From: Pseudomonas sp. CROZ-RG-20F-R04-15
Lineage (GTDB): Bacteria; Pseudomonadota; Gammaproteobacteria; Pseudomonadales; Pseudomonadaceae
Reading direction: 5' to 3'
NCBI RefSeq assembly: GCF_022662375.1
Contig: NZ_JAKNQL010000004.1
Location: 124,001-188,000 of the forward strand
Length of the DNA: 64,000 nucleotides
A program made the position numbers and the translations under genes. Position 1 is the stretch's first letter, and each line of letters starts with the position of its first letter. Positions 28,269 through 39,215 of the stretch are shown here, piece after piece. The notes beneath the pieces are model-generated. The model saw only the letters and a program-made list of their open reading frames with translations, made no database searches and had not been told where the DNA came from.

Positions 28269-29948
28269 ATGAGCATGCTCAAAGATCCGTCTTCGAAATA
28301 CCGCGCGTTTCCCGTCATCAACCTGCCGGATCGCACCTGGCCATCGAAAACCATCGACACCGCGCCGATCTGGTGCAGCTCCGACCTGCGTGACGGCAAC
28401 CAGTCGCTGATCGAGCCGATGGATGCGGTGAAGAAGCTGCGCTTCTGGAAAACCCTGGTGCAAGTCGGCGTGAAGGAAATCGAAGCGTCATTCCCGGCCG
28501 CTTCGCAAACCGACTTCGACTTCGTGCGTACCCTGATCGAAGAAGGCCACATCCCGGACGACACCACCATTCAGGTGCTGACCCAGGGCCGTGAAGACTT
28601 GATCGAGCGCACTTTCGAATCCCTGCGCGGGGCGAAGAAAGCCATCGTTCACCTGTACAACGCCACTTCGCCTTCTTTCCGTCGCATTGTCTTCAACCAG
28701 GACAAGGACGGCATCAAGGCCATCGCCGTCAACGCGGCCAAGCTGTTCGTCAAATACGCGGCGATGCAGCCGGACACTGAGTGGACCTTCGAATACTCGC
28801 CGGAAACCTTCAGCGCCACTGAGCTGGAATTCGCCAAGGAAGTCTGTGACGCGGTGATCGAGGTGTGGAACCCGACGCCTGAGCACAAGATGATCCTCAA
28901 CCTGCCGGCTACCGTTGAGTGCGCGACCCCGAACATCTACGCCGACCAGATCGAGTGGTTCGGTCGCAACATCAACCGTCGTGACAGCGTGATCATCAGC
29001 CTGCACACCCACAACGACCGTGGCACTGGCGTCGCGGCCACCGAGTTGGGCCTGATGGCCGGCGCCGATCGCGTCGAAGGCTGCCTCTTCGGCAACGGCG
29101 AGCGTACCGGCAACGTCGACCTCGTCACCGTCGCGCTGAACATGTACACCCAGGGTCTTGACCCGCAGCTGGACTTCTCCGACATCGACGGCGTGCGCAA
29201 AGTGGTCGAGGAGTGCAACCAGATTCAGGTTCACCCACGTCACCCGTACGTTGGCGACTTGGTGCACACCGCGTTCTCCGGCTCGCACCAGGATGCGATC
29301 CGCAAAGGTTTCTCCCAGCAGAAACCCGATGCACTGTGGGAAGTACCGTACTTGCCGATCGACCCGGCCGACATTGGCCGCAGCTACGAGGCGGTGATTC
29401 GCGTCAACAGCCAGTCGGGCAAGGGCGGTATCGCTTACTTGCTGGAGCAGGAATACGGCATCAGCCTGCCACGTCGCATGCAGATCGAATTCAGCCAGGT
29501 CGTGCAGCGTGAAACCGATCGTCTGGGCCTGGAGATGACCGCCAAGCAGATCCACTCGCTGTTGATCAGCGAATACCTGCAAGCCAACACCCCGTACGCG
29601 CTGGTCAGTCATCGCCTGCAGGAAGAAAACGGCAACAGCAATGTTGAAGTGGAAGTGGCGAGCAAGGGTCAGGGCGAAACCAATCTGCACTGGCGCGGCA
29701 AGGGCAACGGTGCGCTGGAAGCACTGGTCGCCGGCCTGCCAGTTCCGGTGGAGATCATGGACTACAACGAACACGCGATCGGTGCCGGTACCAACGCCAA
29801 AGCGGCGGCTTACATCGAACTGCGTGTGAACGGCGAACGTGCGGTGCACGGCGTGGGCATCGATGAAAACATCACCACGGCCAGCTTCAAGGCTCTGTTC
29901 AGCGCGCTGAACCGCTCGCTGAGCCAGCCTGAGGCGAAAGCGGCGTAA
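28269..29948 (+). CDS. leuA: 2-isopropylmalate synthase
   Basis: Joins acetyl-CoA and 2-oxoisovalerate in the first committed step of leucine synthesis. It has 559 residues, the longer LeuA type. The HMGL-like barrel shows [11 protein letters not shown] near the N-terminus and metal-binding HTHNDRGTG; a regulatory LeuA dimer domain (about 430-555) should confer leucine feedback. Start [14 protein letters not shown] at 28269 follows AAGGAA; the open frame extends 40 codons upstream without support. A strong terminator follows. A candidate leader peptide and promoter lie upstream. Confidence 0.97.
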   Translation: MSMLKDPSSKYRAFPVINLPDRTWPSKTIDTAPIWCSSDLRDGNQSLIEPMDAVKKLRFWKTLVQVGVKEIEASFPAASQTDFDFVRTLIEEGHIPDDTTIQVLTQGREDLIERTFESLRGAKKAIVHLYNATSPSFRRIVFNQDKDGIKAIAVNAAKLFVKYAAMQPDTEWTFEYSPETFSATELEFAKEVCDAVIEVWNPTPEHKMILNLPATVECATPNIYADQIEWFGRNINRRDSVIISLHTHNDRGTGVAATELGLMAGADRVEGCLFGNGERTGNVDLVTVALNMYTQGLDPQLDFSDIDGVRKVVEECNQIQVHPRHPYVGDLVHTAFSGSHQDAIRKGFSQQKPDALWEVPYLPIDPADIGRSYEAVIRVNSQSGKGGIAYLLEQEYGISLPRRMQIEFSQVVQRETDRLGLEMTAKQIHSLLISEYLQANTPYALVSHRLQEENGNSNVEVEVASKGQGETNLHWRGKGNGALEALVAGLPVPVEIMDYNEHAIGAGTNAKAAAYIELRVNGERAVHGVGIDENITTASFKALFSALNRSLSQPEAKAA

Positions 29949-29965
29949 GCCTTCGCTGAAATGCA

Positions 29966-30001
29966 AAAGGCCCCGGCGTGCGAACTCCGGGGCCTTTTTT
30001 T
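29966..30001 (+). terminator. leuA terminator
   Basis: AAAAGGCCCCGG, loop CGTGCGAACT, CCGGGGCC, then seven T. Ends 18 to 53 bases after the leuA stop. Confidence 0.92.
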
Positions 30002-30007
30002 GCCTGC

Positions 30008-30109
30008 GATCGTTCCCACGCTCTGCGTGGGAATGCCTCAAGGGACGCTCTGCGTCCAGTGACGCGGAGCGTCACGGGCTGCATTCCCACGCAGAGCGTG
30101 GGAACGATC
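30008..30109. repeat. Palindromic repeat (GATCGTTCCCACGCT family), copy 2
   Basis: GATCGTTCCCACGCTCTGCG... and ...CGCAGAGCGTGGGAACGATC form the outer arms, GACGCTCTGCGTC and GACGCGGAGCGTC the inner pair. It lies between the leuA terminator and the convergent hydrolase gene. Confidence 0.9.
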
Positions 30110-30129
30110 AGTTACAGGCGCTGCGAGTA

Positions 30130-30921
30130 TCAGGTGAACTCGAAGGTGTCGGCGTCCAGATTCGCCGGGAAGCGCTCGCGATACGCCGCGAGCGGAGCCG
30201 CTTCCAGCACAGCCTTGAACACACCATCAGCCTCCCCCGCCGCCAGCAAGGTTTCGCCCTGGAAATCCAGCACTTGGCTGTCGCCGGTATAGGCAAAGCC
30301 CTTGCCATCGGTGCCGACGCGGTTCACCGCCGCCACATAACAAAGGTTTTCGATCGCTCGCGCTGGCAACAGGCGATTCCAGTGCAGACGTCGCGCGCCT
30401 GGCCAATTGGCGGTGTACAGCAACAGATCGGTGTCTTGCGCATCGCGGCTCCACACCGGGAAACGCAGGTCGTAACAAATCAGCGGCCGAATCCGCCAGC
30501 CCTTGAGTTCGAACTGCACCTGACGTTCGCCGGGGGTGTAGTGGTTATGCTCACCCGCCATGCGAAACAGATGGCGCTTGTCGTAGTGCAACACTTCGCC
30601 GTCCGGTCGCGCCCACAGCAGGCGATTGCGATGGCTGCCGTCAGCGGCCTGGATGATCACGCTGCCGGTAATCACCGCGTTGAGCTTCGCAGCCTGTGCC
30701 CGCAGCCATTTGCTGGTCGGGCCATTCTCGGCTTCGGCGAGGGTTTCCGACTCCATGGAGAATCCGGTGGTGAACATTTCCGGCAGGATGATCAGATCCG
30801 AGCCGCGCGCCTGCTCCAGCAACACCTCGAAATGCTCGAAGTTGGCCTGACGGTCGTGCCAGGCCAGGCTGGTCTGGATCAGCGCCAGGTTGAGATCGGG
30901 TAACGCACTCAGATCACGCAT
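30130..30921 (-). CDS. Omega-amidase, YafV-type nitrilase-family hydrolase
   Basis: A 263-residue cytoplasmic amidohydrolase. The nitrilase Glu-Lys-Cys triad is visible: E48 in LPEMF, K115 in YDKRHLF and C149 in LICYDLRFP. YafV-type enzymes hydrolyse 2-oxoglutaramate or 2-oxosuccinamate, the omega-amides left after glutamine or asparagine transamination. The gene overlaps by 13 bases the aminotransferase upstream, whose product would be its substrate, which supports this assignment over other nitrilase-family roles. Confidence 0.9.
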   Translation of the reverse strand: MRDLSALPDLNLALIQTSLAWHDRQANFEHFEVLLEQARGSDLIILPEMFTTGFSMESETLAEAENGPTSKWLRAQAAKLNAVITGSVIIQAADGSHRNRLLWARPDGEVLHYDKRHLFRMAGEHNHYTPGERQVQFELKGWRIRPLICYDLRFPVWSRDAQDTDLLLYTANWPGARRLHWNRLLPARAIENLCYVAAVNRVGTDGKGFAYTGDSQVLDFQGETLLAAGEADGVFKAVLEAAPLAAYRERFPANLDADTFEFT

Positions 30922-32057
30922 AGTTTTGCCGCCGCTTCACGCAGCGTCTCCTCGCGTTTGGCAAAGCACAGGCGCACCAGGCGCTGGCCTTCAGGTGGGT
31001 TCTGGTAGAACACCGACACCGGAATACTCGCCACGCCGTGTTCGCGGGTCATCCACATGGCCATCTCGACGTCATTCAGGTCAGGACGGATCTGTGAGTA
31101 ATCGACCAGTTGGAAATAGGTGCCGGTGACACGCTTGAAGGTGAAGCGCGACGGCGTCAACAGATCACAGAACAGGTCGCGCTTGGCCTGATAGAAACCC
31201 GGCAACTCTTCGACGTGTTCCGGGTGCTCGGCCATGAAATCGGCCAGGGCATATTGCAGCGGAGTAACGCCGCAGAAACTGACGTACTGGTGCACTTTGC
31301 GCAGTTCGGCCGTCAACGCTGGCGGCGCGACGACGTAGCCGGTCTTCCAGCCGGTGACGTGATAGGTCTTGCCGAACGAGCTGACCACGAACGCGCGCTG
31401 ATACAGCTCTTCATGGGCGAGCACGCTGACGTGGGGCACGCCGTCGAACACCAGGTGTTCGTAGACTTCGTCGCTGATCAGGTAGATGTCGCGATCGCGG
31501 ATCAGCGCGGCCAGTTGATCCAGCTCGGCACGGCTGATCAAGGCGCCACTCGGGTTGTGCGGGGTATTGATCACGATCATTTTCGTGCGCGGACTCAGGG
31601 CCGCGGCGAGCTGGTCGAAATCGATGGAGAAATCGTCCGGCTTCAACTGCACATGCACGCAACGACCGCCCGCCAACTCAGTCGCCGGCTCATAGCTGTC
31701 GTAGCACGGATCGAACACGATGACTTCGTCGCCGCTGTGGATAACCGCCTGAATCGCACAGAAGATCGCCTGGGTCGCACCCGGCGTCACGGTCACTTCG
31801 CTGTCGGCATTCACTTGTACGCCATAGCTGCGAGCGATTTTCGCCGCAATCTGCTGACGCAGCGCCGGCAACCCGGTCATTGGCGAATATTGGTTATGAC
31901 CATTGGCGATGTGCCGACCGACTGCATCGCGCAGTGATTGCGGGCCGTCGAAATCCGGAAAACCCTGGGACAGGTTGATCGCGCCGGTTTGCGCGGCGAG
32001 CTGAGACATCTGCGTGAAAATAGTGATGCCGACATTCGGCAGCTTACTGGTGATCAT
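30909..32057 (-). CDS. PLP-dependent aminotransferase, YbdL/methionine aminotransferase type
   Basis: A 382-residue fold-type I class I/II aminotransferase. N-terminal MITSKLPNVGITIFTQMSQL and NLSQGFPDFDG are typical of the glutamine/methionine transaminase group; the PLP Lys is in SSFGKTYHVTGWK and the carboxylate-binding Arg in RLCFAKRE. Together with the overlapping omega-amidase it probably transaminates 4-methylthio-2-oxobutyrate with glutamine (methionine salvage) and pulls the reaction by removing 2-oxoglutaramate. Start at 32057 is used; a longer frame runs through a terminator. Confidence 0.92.
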   Translation of the reverse strand: MITSKLPNVGITIFTQMSQLAAQTGAINLSQGFPDFDGPQSLRDAVGRHIANGHNQYSPMTGLPALRQQIAAKIARSYGVQVNADSEVTVTPGATQAIFCAIQAVIHSGDEVIVFDPCYDSYEPATELAGGRCVHVQLKPDDFSIDFDQLAAALSPRTKMIVINTPHNPSGALISRAELDQLAALIRDRDIYLISDEVYEHLVFDGVPHVSVLAHEELYQRAFVVSSFGKTYHVTGWKTGYVVAPPALTAELRKVHQYVSFCGVTPLQYALADFMAEHPEHVEELPGFYQAKRDLFCDLLTPSRFTFKRVTGTYFQLVDYSQIRPDLNDVEMAMWMTREHGVASIPVSVFYQNPPEGQRLVRLCFAKREETLREAAAKLCVI

Positions 32058-32131
32058 CGGGGGTTCCCTGCTCAACACCCGGCTCTGACGACGGCGCGGG
32101 AGAGCCCGAGGATAGCCCATCCGACAGCCAT

Positions 32132-32156
32132 AAAAAAAGGGCGCCGGATGGCACCC
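32132..32156 (-). terminator. Terminator of the der-bamB unit
   Basis: On the minus strand GGGTGCC-ATCC-GGCGCCC followed by seven T (one G-T pair). It lies beyond der and a palindromic repeat and before the aminotransferase start. Confidence 0.8.
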
Positions 32157-32168
32157 CTCTCTCATATT

Positions 32169-32278
32169 GATCGTTCCCACGCTCTGCGTGGGAATGCAGC
32201 CTTGGACGCTCTGCGTCCACCGCTTATGTGACGCAGAGCGTCACGGGATACATTCCCACGCGGAGCATGGGAACGATC
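32169..32278. repeat. Palindromic repeat (GATCGTTCCCACGCT family), copy 3
   Basis: GATCGTTCCCACGCTCTGCG to CGCGGAGCATGGGAACGATC, with the inner GACGCTCTGCGTC/GACGCAGAGCGTC pair. One arm carries GCATGG in place of GCGTGG. It lies 15 bases downstream of the der stop, and the nearby terminator follows. Confidence 0.9.
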
Positions 32279-32292
32279 AGCGACCCGCGACC

Positions 32293-33762
32293 TTATTTCT
32301 TGTCGCGGCGCTTTTTGTCGGCTTTTTTGCTGTGCGACATCATCCGACGCTTCCTGTTGACCTGGCGGTCGGTCAGGGTGTTTTTGTTGCCTTCATACGG
32401 GTTCTCGCCGCCCTTGAACTCGATGCGGATCGGCGTACCGACCAGCTTCAGCACACGACGGTAAGTGTTCTCCAGATAGCGCACATACGACTTCGGCACT
32501 TTCTCGATCTGGTTACCGTGGATCACGATGATCGGCGGGTTGGCGCCACCCAAGTGGGCGTAGCGCAGCTTGATCCGGCGGTTGTTGACCATCGGCGGCG
32601 CGTGTTCGCCAACCGCGTCTTCCAGAATCTGGGTCAGACGGTTGGTCGGCCAGCGGGTGACCGCCGACTTGAACGAGTTCTGTACGGAAGCATAGAGGTT
32701 ACCCACGCCAGTGCCGTGCAGGGCCGAGATGAAGTGGATGTCGGCGTAATCAACGAAGAACAGACGACGCTGCAGCTCGACCTTGACGAAGTCGCGCTCG
32801 CTCGGCGTCATGCCGTCCCACTTGTTGATCGCGATCACCAGCGCACGACCCGACTCGATGGCAAAACCGAGCAGGTTGAGGTCGTGATCGACCACACCTT
32901 CACGGGCGTCCATCACGAAGATCACCACGTTGGCATCTTTGATCGCTTGCAGGGTTTTGACCACGGAGAATTTTTCGACTTCTTCGTGGATCTTGCCGCG
33001 CTTGCGCACACCGGCGGTGTCGATCAGCGTGTACTTCTCTTCATTCCGTTCGAACGGGATGTAGATACTGTCGCGCGTGGTACCTGGCTGGTCATAGACG
33101 ATTACCCGGTCTTCACCGAGCATGCGGTTGACCAGGGTCGACTTGCCGACGTTCGGCCGACCGATGATGGCGATCTTGATCCCGTCTTTTTCACTCGGGC
33201 CAGGAATGCGCTTGGCTTCCTCGCCTTCGGCAACGATCTCTTCTTCGCCGTCTTCCGGCTCTTCTTCGTCTTTAGGGAAATCACCCAGGGCGATTTCCAG
33301 CATCTGGGTGATGCCACGGCCGTGTGCACCAGCGATCGGGATCGCGTGCCCCATGCCCAACGGAGCGAATTCAGCGCGGGCCATTTCCGGATCGATGTTG
33401 TCGACCTTGTTGGCAACCACGTAGGAGCGCTTGTTACGTTTGCGCAGGTGTTCGGCGATCATCTGGTCGGCGGCGGTAAAACCGGCCTTGGCATCTACCA
33501 GGAACAGCACAACATCTGCTTCTTCAATGGCCAGCAGCGACTGCTCGGCCATTTTTTCGTCCATACCGTGCTCGTCACCGGAGATACCACCGGTGTCGAC
33601 CAGAATGTAGGAACGCCCTTGCCACTTGGCCTCACCGTACTGGCGATCACGGGTCAGACCGGACAAGTCGCCGACGATGGCGTCGCGAGTCCTGGTCAGG
33701 CGGTTGAACAAGGTGGACTTGCCGACGTTCGGTCGGCCCACCAGGGCGATTACGGGAACCAT
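32293..33762 (-). CDS. der: Ribosome-assembly GTPase Der (EngA)
   Basis: Essential double-GTPase that matures the 50S subunit. It has 489 residues with two G domains, each showing GRPNVGKST, and switch motifs DTGG and DTAGV; an acidic Glu-rich linker lies between them, and a KH-like C-terminal domain ends in a Lys/Arg tail. Start MVPVIALVG at 33762 is used rather than an ATG four codons upstream. It follows bamB by 139 bases in the same direction. Confidence 0.98.
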   Translation of the reverse strand: MVPVIALVGRPNVGKSTLFNRLTRTRDAIVGDLSGLTRDRQYGEAKWQGRSYILVDTGGISGDEHGMDEKMAEQSLLAIEEADVVLFLVDAKAGFTAADQMIAEHLRKRNKRSYVVANKVDNIDPEMARAEFAPLGMGHAIPIAGAHGRGITQMLEIALGDFPKDEEEPEDGEEEIVAEGEEAKRIPGPSEKDGIKIAIIGRPNVGKSTLVNRMLGEDRVIVYDQPGTTRDSIYIPFERNEEKYTLIDTAGVRKRGKIHEEVEKFSVVKTLQAIKDANVVIFVMDAREGVVDHDLNLLGFAIESGRALVIAINKWDGMTPSERDFVKVELQRRLFFVDYADIHFISALHGTGVGNLYASVQNSFKSAVTRWPTNRLTQILEDAVGEHAPPMVNNRRIKLRYAHLGGANPPIIVIHGNQIEKVPKSYVRYLENTYRRVLKLVGTPIRIEFKGGENPYEGNKNTLTDRQVNRKRRMMSHSKKADKKRRDKK

Positions 33763-33901
33763 GCGGCTCTCCACTTCGTTATTTCAGAAAATACAAAAGC
33801 CGCTGCGAGGCAGCGGCTGGTGCTCGGGGCAACACTGTGGAAGTGAACAGGTCCACTTCCACAAGTGAAGCTGCCTGGGGTGTTATCCCCAAGCATAGTT
33901 G

Positions 33902-35053
33902 TTACTTGATGGTCAGGGCTTCCAGTTTGCCGCTGTTGCCATACACATAAATCGTGTCACCCACCACCAGCGGACGGGCACGCAGGCCGTCGCTGTCGAT
34001 GCGCTCACGGCCGACGAAACGGCCGTCAACCTGACTCAGCAGGTGCAGATAACCTTCCAGGTCACCCACTGCAACGTAGCTGGAGAACACTTCCGGAGCC
34101 GACAGTTGACGGCGAGCCAGCGAATCGTTGCTCCACAATGCTGTGGTGGAACGTTCGTCGACGCCTTCAACCGTGCCCGAGGACAGGCTCACGTAAACGC
34201 TGCCGAAACCCTGAGCAATACCGGCGTAGCTCGACGCGTCGCGCTGCCAGAGTTGACGACCGCTTTCCAGATCCAGTGCCGCCACGCGCCCCTGATAGCT
34301 GGCAACGTACAGCGTGCCACCGGACAGCAGCAGACCGCCGTCGATATCGACCACGCGCTCCAGTTCCGAACGACCTTGTGGAATCGCGATCCGTTGTTCC
34401 CAGACCGGCACGCCGTTGGAAATATCCAGCGCGACCACTTTACCGGTCGACAGGCCAGCCACCGCAAGGCGGTTGGTGACCAGCGGGGCACTGGTGCCAC
34501 GCAGGGTCAATACAGCCGGAGTGCTGTCATATACCCAGCGCTGAGTACCGGTCGATGCATCCAGACCGATCAGACGATCGTCCTGAGTCTGCACGACCAC
34601 CACGTCGCCATTGTTGGCCGGCGGCGCGAGGACTTCGCTGTTGACGCGAGCGCGCCACTTCTCTTCACCGTTGCTGGTGTCGAGAGCAACGACTTCACCG
34701 CGCAGGGTGCCGATCAGAACCAGACCGTAACCCACGCCAACGGCGCCGGAGACAGGCAAATCAAGATCCTGCTTCCACTTCACATCGCCATTGCCACGAT
34801 CCATGGCCATCACCACGCCGGTCACATCGGCGGCGTAGATGGTGTCACCGTCGATCGCCGGCACCAGCATGTTGTAGGTTTCGCCCTGACCGTCACCGAT
34901 CGAACGACTCCACTGCTTGTGCAGAACCACTTCTTCTTTGAAGTCGGTCAGTTCGGCCGGTGGCAATTCTTTTTTGCTGTTGCTGCTGCAACCCGCGGCC
35001 AGAAGGGCCAGAGCCAGCAATGCTGCATGCTTCCAACGGATCACGTCACGCAT
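33902..35053 (-). CDS. bamB: Outer membrane protein assembly factor BamB
   Basis: A 383-residue lipoprotein of the BAM complex that folds beta-barrel proteins. The signal ends in the lipobox LLAAGC; the rest is an eight-bladed beta-propeller with recurring blade motifs such as GDTIYAADVTG and ALDTSNGEEKW. The start at 35053 overlaps the yfgM stop by 8 bases. YfgM is a periplasmic partner of the Sec/chaperone network, so the pair serves envelope biogenesis. Confidence 0.97.
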   Translation of the reverse strand: MRDVIRWKHAALLALALLAAGCSSNSKKELPPAELTDFKEEVVLHKQWSRSIGDGQGETYNMLVPAIDGDTIYAADVTGVVMAMDRGNGDVKWKQDLDLPVSGAVGVGYGLVLIGTLRGEVVALDTSNGEEKWRARVNSEVLAPPANNGDVVVVQTQDDRLIGLDASTGTQRWVYDSTPAVLTLRGTSAPLVTNRLAVAGLSTGKVVALDISNGVPVWEQRIAIPQGRSELERVVDIDGGLLLSGGTLYVASYQGRVAALDLESGRQLWQRDASSYAGIAQGFGSVYVSLSSGTVEGVDERSTTALWSNDSLARRQLSAPEVFSSYVAVGDLEGYLHLLSQVDGRFVGRERIDSDGLRARPLVVGDTIYVYGNSGKLEALTIK

Positions 35054-35687
35054 CCCCTTTGGCCAGGTCGTCGAGCTTGATTTGAAGGCCACCGACCGCC
35101 GCTTCATCCGACAGTGCCGCCTTGGCTTTTTGATACGCCTTGTTCGCGTCATCGGTACGGCCCAGCTGCACCAGCAGGTCGCCCTTGAGTTCTTCGCGAG
35201 TGGCCAGGAACGCTTTGTCGGCATCACCGTCGAGCAGTTTCAGGCCGTCTTCAGCCTTGTTCTGCGCGCCGAGTACCTGCGCCAGACGCTGACGGGCGAT
35301 TTCGCCCAGCGCCGGGTTGGCCGGTTTGTCGACAATGGCTTTCAGCTCGGTCGCAGCGTCATCCAGCTTGCCGCTGTCGACCGCCACTTTGGCGACGAAC
35401 AGGCTGCCGTACTGCGCGTAGGCAGAACCGCCGAACTCGCTGTTGAGCTTGCCGGCCAGATCTGCAACGCGCGCAGCATCAGGCTTGCCGTCAGGCGTCA
35501 GCGTGGTTTCCAGCAGTTGCTGATAGAGCACCGAGGCGCCTTGCGACTGGTTGCTCTGGTATTTGTGATAAGCCTGCCAGCCGAACACGATGACCAGCGC
35601 CAACAGGCCGCCGGTGACCAGAGGTTTGCCGTTGCGTGTCCACCAGTCCTTCAAATCCGCCAACTGTTCGTCTTCGGTACTCGACAC
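35046..35687 (-). CDS. yfgM: YfgM/UPF0070 family ancillary SecYEG component
   Basis: A 213-residue inner-membrane protein: a short cytoplasmic N-terminus, one membrane helix (about 23-40, TGGLLALVIVFGW) and a periplasmic helical TPR-like domain. In E. coli YfgM associates with SecYEG and periplasmic chaperones. It lies between hisS and bamB with a coupled junction to bamB, the usual order. Confidence 0.93.
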   Translation of the reverse strand: MSSTEDEQLADLKDWWTRNGKPLVTGGLLALVIVFGWQAYHKYQSNQSQGASVLYQQLLETTLTPDGKPDAARVADLAGKLNSEFGGSAYAQYGSLFVAKVAVDSGKLDDAATELKAIVDKPANPALGEIARQRLAQVLGAQNKAEDGLKLLDGDADKAFLATREELKGDLLVQLGRTDDANKAYQKAKAALSDEAAVGGLQIKLDDLAKGDA

Positions 35688-35728
35688 CCCAATACTCCTT
35701 AATCGCTAAATCGGCTGTTTGGACAGCT

Positions 35729-37018
35729 TCAACCCTGCACGACGCAGGTGGCCAGGTGAGCGGCGAGCGCATCCCAGGCAATGCTTTGTTGTTCGCCCTG
35801 GCCACGCAGGGGTTTGAAACCTACCACTTGCTGGGCCATTTCGTCGTCACCGAGGATCAATGCGTACAGCGCACCGCTCTTGTCGGCCTTCTTGAACTGG
35901 CTTTTGAAGCTGCCGGCGCCGGCATTGACTTGCAGACGCAGGTTTGGAAGTTGATCACGAACACGTTCAGCCAGAGCCAGACCAGCCAGCTCGGCCTCTT
36001 CACCGAAGGCGCAGAGGTAGACGTCGACCTGACGGGAGATTTCTTCCGGGATCTGCTCCAGCGTTTCGAGCATCAACACCAGACGCTCGATGCCCATGGC
36101 GAAACCGACGCCGGTGGTTGGCTTGCCACCCATCTGCTCGACCAGACCGTCGTAACGACCGCCCGCGCAAACCGTGCCCTGGGCGCCGAGCTTGTCGGTG
36201 ACCCATTCGAAAACGGTTTTGCTGTAGTAATCGAGGCCGCGCACCAGTTTCGGGTTGAGCACGTAAGGAATGCCGACGGCATCCAGACGCGATTTCAAGC
36301 CTTCGAAGTGTGCACGGGACTCGTCATCGAGGTAGTCGGCCATTTTCGGCGCATCGACCAGCACCGCTTGAGTGTCGGCATTTTTCGTGTCGAGCACGCG
36401 CAGCGGGTTGGTTTTCAGGCGACGCTGGCTGTCTTCGTCGAGTTTGTCGTGGTGCGCCGAGAGGTACTCGACCAGCGCTTCACGATAACGCCCACGGGAC
36501 TCGCTGGTGCCGAGGCTGTTGAGTTCGAGCTTGACCGCATCACGGATGCCCAGCTCGCCCCACAGGCGCCAGGTCATGATGATCAGCTCGGCGTCGATGT
36601 CCGGACCGTCGAGGTTGAACACTTCCAGACCGATCTGGTGGAACTGACGATAACGGCCTTTCTGCGGGCGCTCGTGGCGGAACATCGGGCCGATGTACCA
36701 GAGTTTCTGCACCTGGCCACCGCCGGTGATGCCGTGTTCGAGTACGGCACGCACGCACGCCGCAGTGCCTTCCGGACGCAGGGTCAGGGAGTCGCCGTTG
36801 CGGTCTTCGAAGGTGTACATCTCTTTTTCGACGATGTCAGTCACTTCACCGATCGAGCGCTTGAACAGCTCGGTGAACTCGACGATCGGCATGCGGATCT
36901 GCTTATAACCGTAGTTATCCAGCAGACGCGCAACGGTGCCCTCGAAATAACGCCACAGCGGGGTCTGTTCGGGCAGGATGTCGTTCATGCCACGAATGGC
37001 TTGCAGAGACTTGCTCAC
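35729..37018 (-). CDS. hisS: Histidyl-tRNA synthetase
   Basis: Charges tRNA-His. It has 429 residues. Class II core with motif 2 in [16 protein letters not shown], the histidine-binding [15 protein letters not shown], and motif 3 [11 protein letters not shown], followed by the anticodon-binding domain. An N-terminal [11 protein letters not shown] opens the protein. It sits between ispG and yfgM on the same strand. Confidence 0.98.
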   Translation of the reverse strand: MSKSLQAIRGMNDILPEQTPLWRYFEGTVARLLDNYGYKQIRMPIVEFTELFKRSIGEVTDIVEKEMYTFEDRNGDSLTLRPEGTAACVRAVLEHGITGGGQVQKLWYIGPMFRHERPQKGRYRQFHQIGLEVFNLDGPDIDAELIIMTWRLWGELGIRDAVKLELNSLGTSESRGRYREALVEYLSAHHDKLDEDSQRRLKTNPLRVLDTKNADTQAVLVDAPKMADYLDDESRAHFEGLKSRLDAVGIPYVLNPKLVRGLDYYSKTVFEWVTDKLGAQGTVCAGGRYDGLVEQMGGKPTTGVGFAMGIERLVLMLETLEQIPEEISRQVDVYLCAFGEEAELAGLALAERVRDQLPNLRLQVNAGAGSFKSQFKKADKSGALYALILGDDEMAQQVVGFKPLRGQGEQQSIAWDALAAHLATCVVQG

Positions 37019-37055
37019 TTTAAATCCTTAAATTCGTTCGGCGCTTCAGTCAGGC

Positions 37056-38165
37056 TCAGCCGCGCGCGATAACCGCAGCGTCAGCTTCGACCTTTTCGGC
37101 CGCTTTCTGGCGGATCAGCCTTTCGAGCTCGTCCACCAGATTGTCATTCGTCAGTTTCTGCGCCGGCTTGCCGTCGATGTAAATCAGGTTTGGCGTGCCG
37201 CCGGTCAAGCCGATATGGGCTTCCTTGGCTTCGCCGGGGCCGTTGACCACACAACCGATCACCGCGACATCCAGCGGCACCAGCAGGTCTTCAAGGCGCC
37301 CTTCCAGCTCGTTCATGGTTTTCACTACATCGAAGTTCTGCCGCGAGCAGCTCGGGCAGGCGATGAAGTTGATACCACGGGAACGCAGATGCAAAGACTT
37401 GAGAATGTCGTAACCGACCTTCACTTCCTCGACCGGATCGGCCGCCAGCGAGATGCGGATAGTATCGCCAATCCCTTCGGCGAGCAGCATACCTAGGCCC
37501 ACGGCGGATTTCACTGTGCCCGAACGCAATCCACCGGCTTCGGTGATGCCCAGGTGCAGCGGCTGGACGATTTCTTTCGCCAGCAAGCGATAGGCTTCGA
37601 CGGCCATGAACACGTCGGAGGCCTTCACGCTGACCTTGAAGTCCTGAAAATTCAGGCGTTCGAGGTGTTCAACGTGACGCAAAGCAGACTCGACCAGCGC
37701 GGCTGGGGTCGGCTCGCCATATTTCTTTTGCAGGTCTTTTTCCAGCGAGCCGGCATTGACGCCGATGCGGATCGGAATGCCGCGATCACGCGCAGCATCA
37801 ACGACCGCACGAACACGATCTTCGCGACCGATGTTGCCCGGGTTGATACGCAGGCAGTCCACACCCAGCTCAGCGACGCGCAATGCGATCTTGTAGTCGA
37901 AGTGGATGTCGGCAACCAATGGCACCTTGACCAGTTGCTTGATCTTGCCGAACGCCTCGGCGGCGTCCATGTCAGGCACCGAAACGCGGACGATGTCGAC
38001 GCCAGCGGCTTCCAGACGATTGATCTGCGCAACAGTGGCGGCAACGTCATTGGTGTCGCTGTTGGTCATGCTCTGCACCGCGATCGGCGCATCGCCGCCC
38101 ACCGGTACGTTGCCGACCCAGATCTTGCGCGAAACGCGACGTTTGATTGGAGATTCGCCGTGCAT
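37056..38165 (-). CDS. ispG: 4-hydroxy-3-methylbut-2-enyl-diphosphate synthase
   Basis: Penultimate enzyme of the non-mevalonate isoprenoid pathway, a 4Fe-4S protein. It has 369 residues. The TIM-barrel domain starts with [14 protein letters not shown]; the cluster ligands are [10 protein letters not shown] and the Cys of [11 protein letters not shown]. It starts 3 bases after rodZ ends, so the two are co-transcribed. Its cluster is supplied by the Isc system encoded nearby. Confidence 0.98.
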   Translation of the reverse strand: MHGESPIKRRVSRKIWVGNVPVGGDAPIAVQSMTNSDTNDVAATVAQINRLEAAGVDIVRVSVPDMDAAEAFGKIKQLVKVPLVADIHFDYKIALRVAELGVDCLRINPGNIGREDRVRAVVDAARDRGIPIRIGVNAGSLEKDLQKKYGEPTPAALVESALRHVEHLERLNFQDFKVSVKASDVFMAVEAYRLLAKEIVQPLHLGITEAGGLRSGTVKSAVGLGMLLAEGIGDTIRISLAADPVEEVKVGYDILKSLHLRSRGINFIACPSCSRQNFDVVKTMNELEGRLEDLLVPLDVAVIGCVVNGPGEAKEAHIGLTGGTPNLIYIDGKPAQKLTNDNLVDELERLIRQKAAEKVEADAAVIARG

Positions 38166-38168
38166 GAC

Positions 38169-39215
38169 TTATTGACCCAACTTCAGGCGAGCAGTCTCGC
38201 CACTGGTGAACGGAGCGATATCGACCGGTTGGCCGTTGTAGCTGACCTGTGCAGCACGGGCAACGCCCAGACGCACGTTAAGCGGCGGCTTGCCGGAAAC
38301 GCTGACGCTGTCGCCTTTATGTTTCAGACCACTGAAAATCACTTTGCCACGGCCATCGGTAACCTGTGCCCAGCAATCGGCGCTGAACTGCAGTTGCACC
38401 TGACCTTCGCCAGCCACTGGAACGGCAGCTTCTGCGGTAGGCGCCGGTGCAGCAGGAACAACCGGAGCGGTAACGGTCGGCGCTGGCGTAGCAGGAACGC
38501 CTGGCGCCGGAGTGGCCGGATTGGCGACAACCGGGGCCGGCGTATGAACCAGGGCGGTCGGCGTTACAGCCGGAGCAGCCGGTGCAGTTGGAGCGGTTGC
38601 CGGGGAGGCCGCTTCGGCGCCGGTCGATTCAGCGGTCGTTTCAGACTGCGGCAATGCCAATGCAGTCGAACTGTCAGTCTGATTTTCCTCGACGGCCTGA
38701 TCCTCCGGCTCATCGATCGGGTGAATCTGGGTGGTGCCGTCAGCCCCTTCGACTTCAACGTGCTCAGGCGCCAGAGAAGCCAGATCCTTGGTACGCAGCG
38801 ACGTCTGATCCTGCCACCAGACGAAACCGCCGCCGATGACCGCAATCAGCAACAGCAGGCTGACAATACGCAAAATGGTGTGGGAAACCCGCACCGGCTC
38901 TTCGATACGGCCGAGGGCGTGAACATTGCTGCCCTGGGAATCGGTGCCGGTGGATTGGTCGAACTGCTGGACCAGAACGGTCTGATCCATGCCGAGCAAT
39001 TTGGCATACGCGCGAATGTAGCCGCGAGCGAAAGTATGCCCCGGCAGCTTGTCGAAAGCGCCGGCTTCAAGATTGCTCAGGGAAGTCACGGTGAGGTTGA
39101 GCTTGAGGGCCACTTCGGCCAGCGACCAGCCATTGCTTTCGCGGGCCTGGCGCAGGGTCTCACCGGGGTTAACGCGATTCGCTGCTACAACTTCGGGATG
39201 CGCCGCTTTCATCAT
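38169..39215 (-). CDS. rodZ: Cytoskeletal protein RodZ
   Basis: Links MreB filaments to the membrane and controls rod shape. It has 348 residues: a cytoplasmic Xre-type HTH (about 15-90, with AEVALKLNLTVTSLSNLE), one membrane helix (about 112-130), a long Pro/Ala/Thr-rich periplasmic linker (about 180-255) and a C-terminal DUF4115 beta domain. It overlaps pilF by 4 bases (ATGA). Confidence 0.95.
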   Translation of the reverse strand: MMKAAHPEVVAANRVNPGETLRQARESNGWSLAEVALKLNLTVTSLSNLEAGAFDKLPGHTFARGYIRAYAKLLGMDQTVLVQQFDQSTGTDSQGSNVHALGRIEEPVRVSHTILRIVSLLLLIAVIGGGFVWWQDQTSLRTKDLASLAPEHVEVEGADGTTQIHPIDEPEDQAVEENQTDSSTALALPQSETTAESTGAEAASPATAPTAPAAPAVTPTALVHTPAPVVANPATPAPGVPATPAPTVTAPVVPAAPAPTAEAAVPVAGEGQVQLQFSADCWAQVTDGRGKVIFSGLKHKGDSVSVSGKPPLNVRLGVARAAQVSYNGQPVDIAPFTSGETARLKLGQ

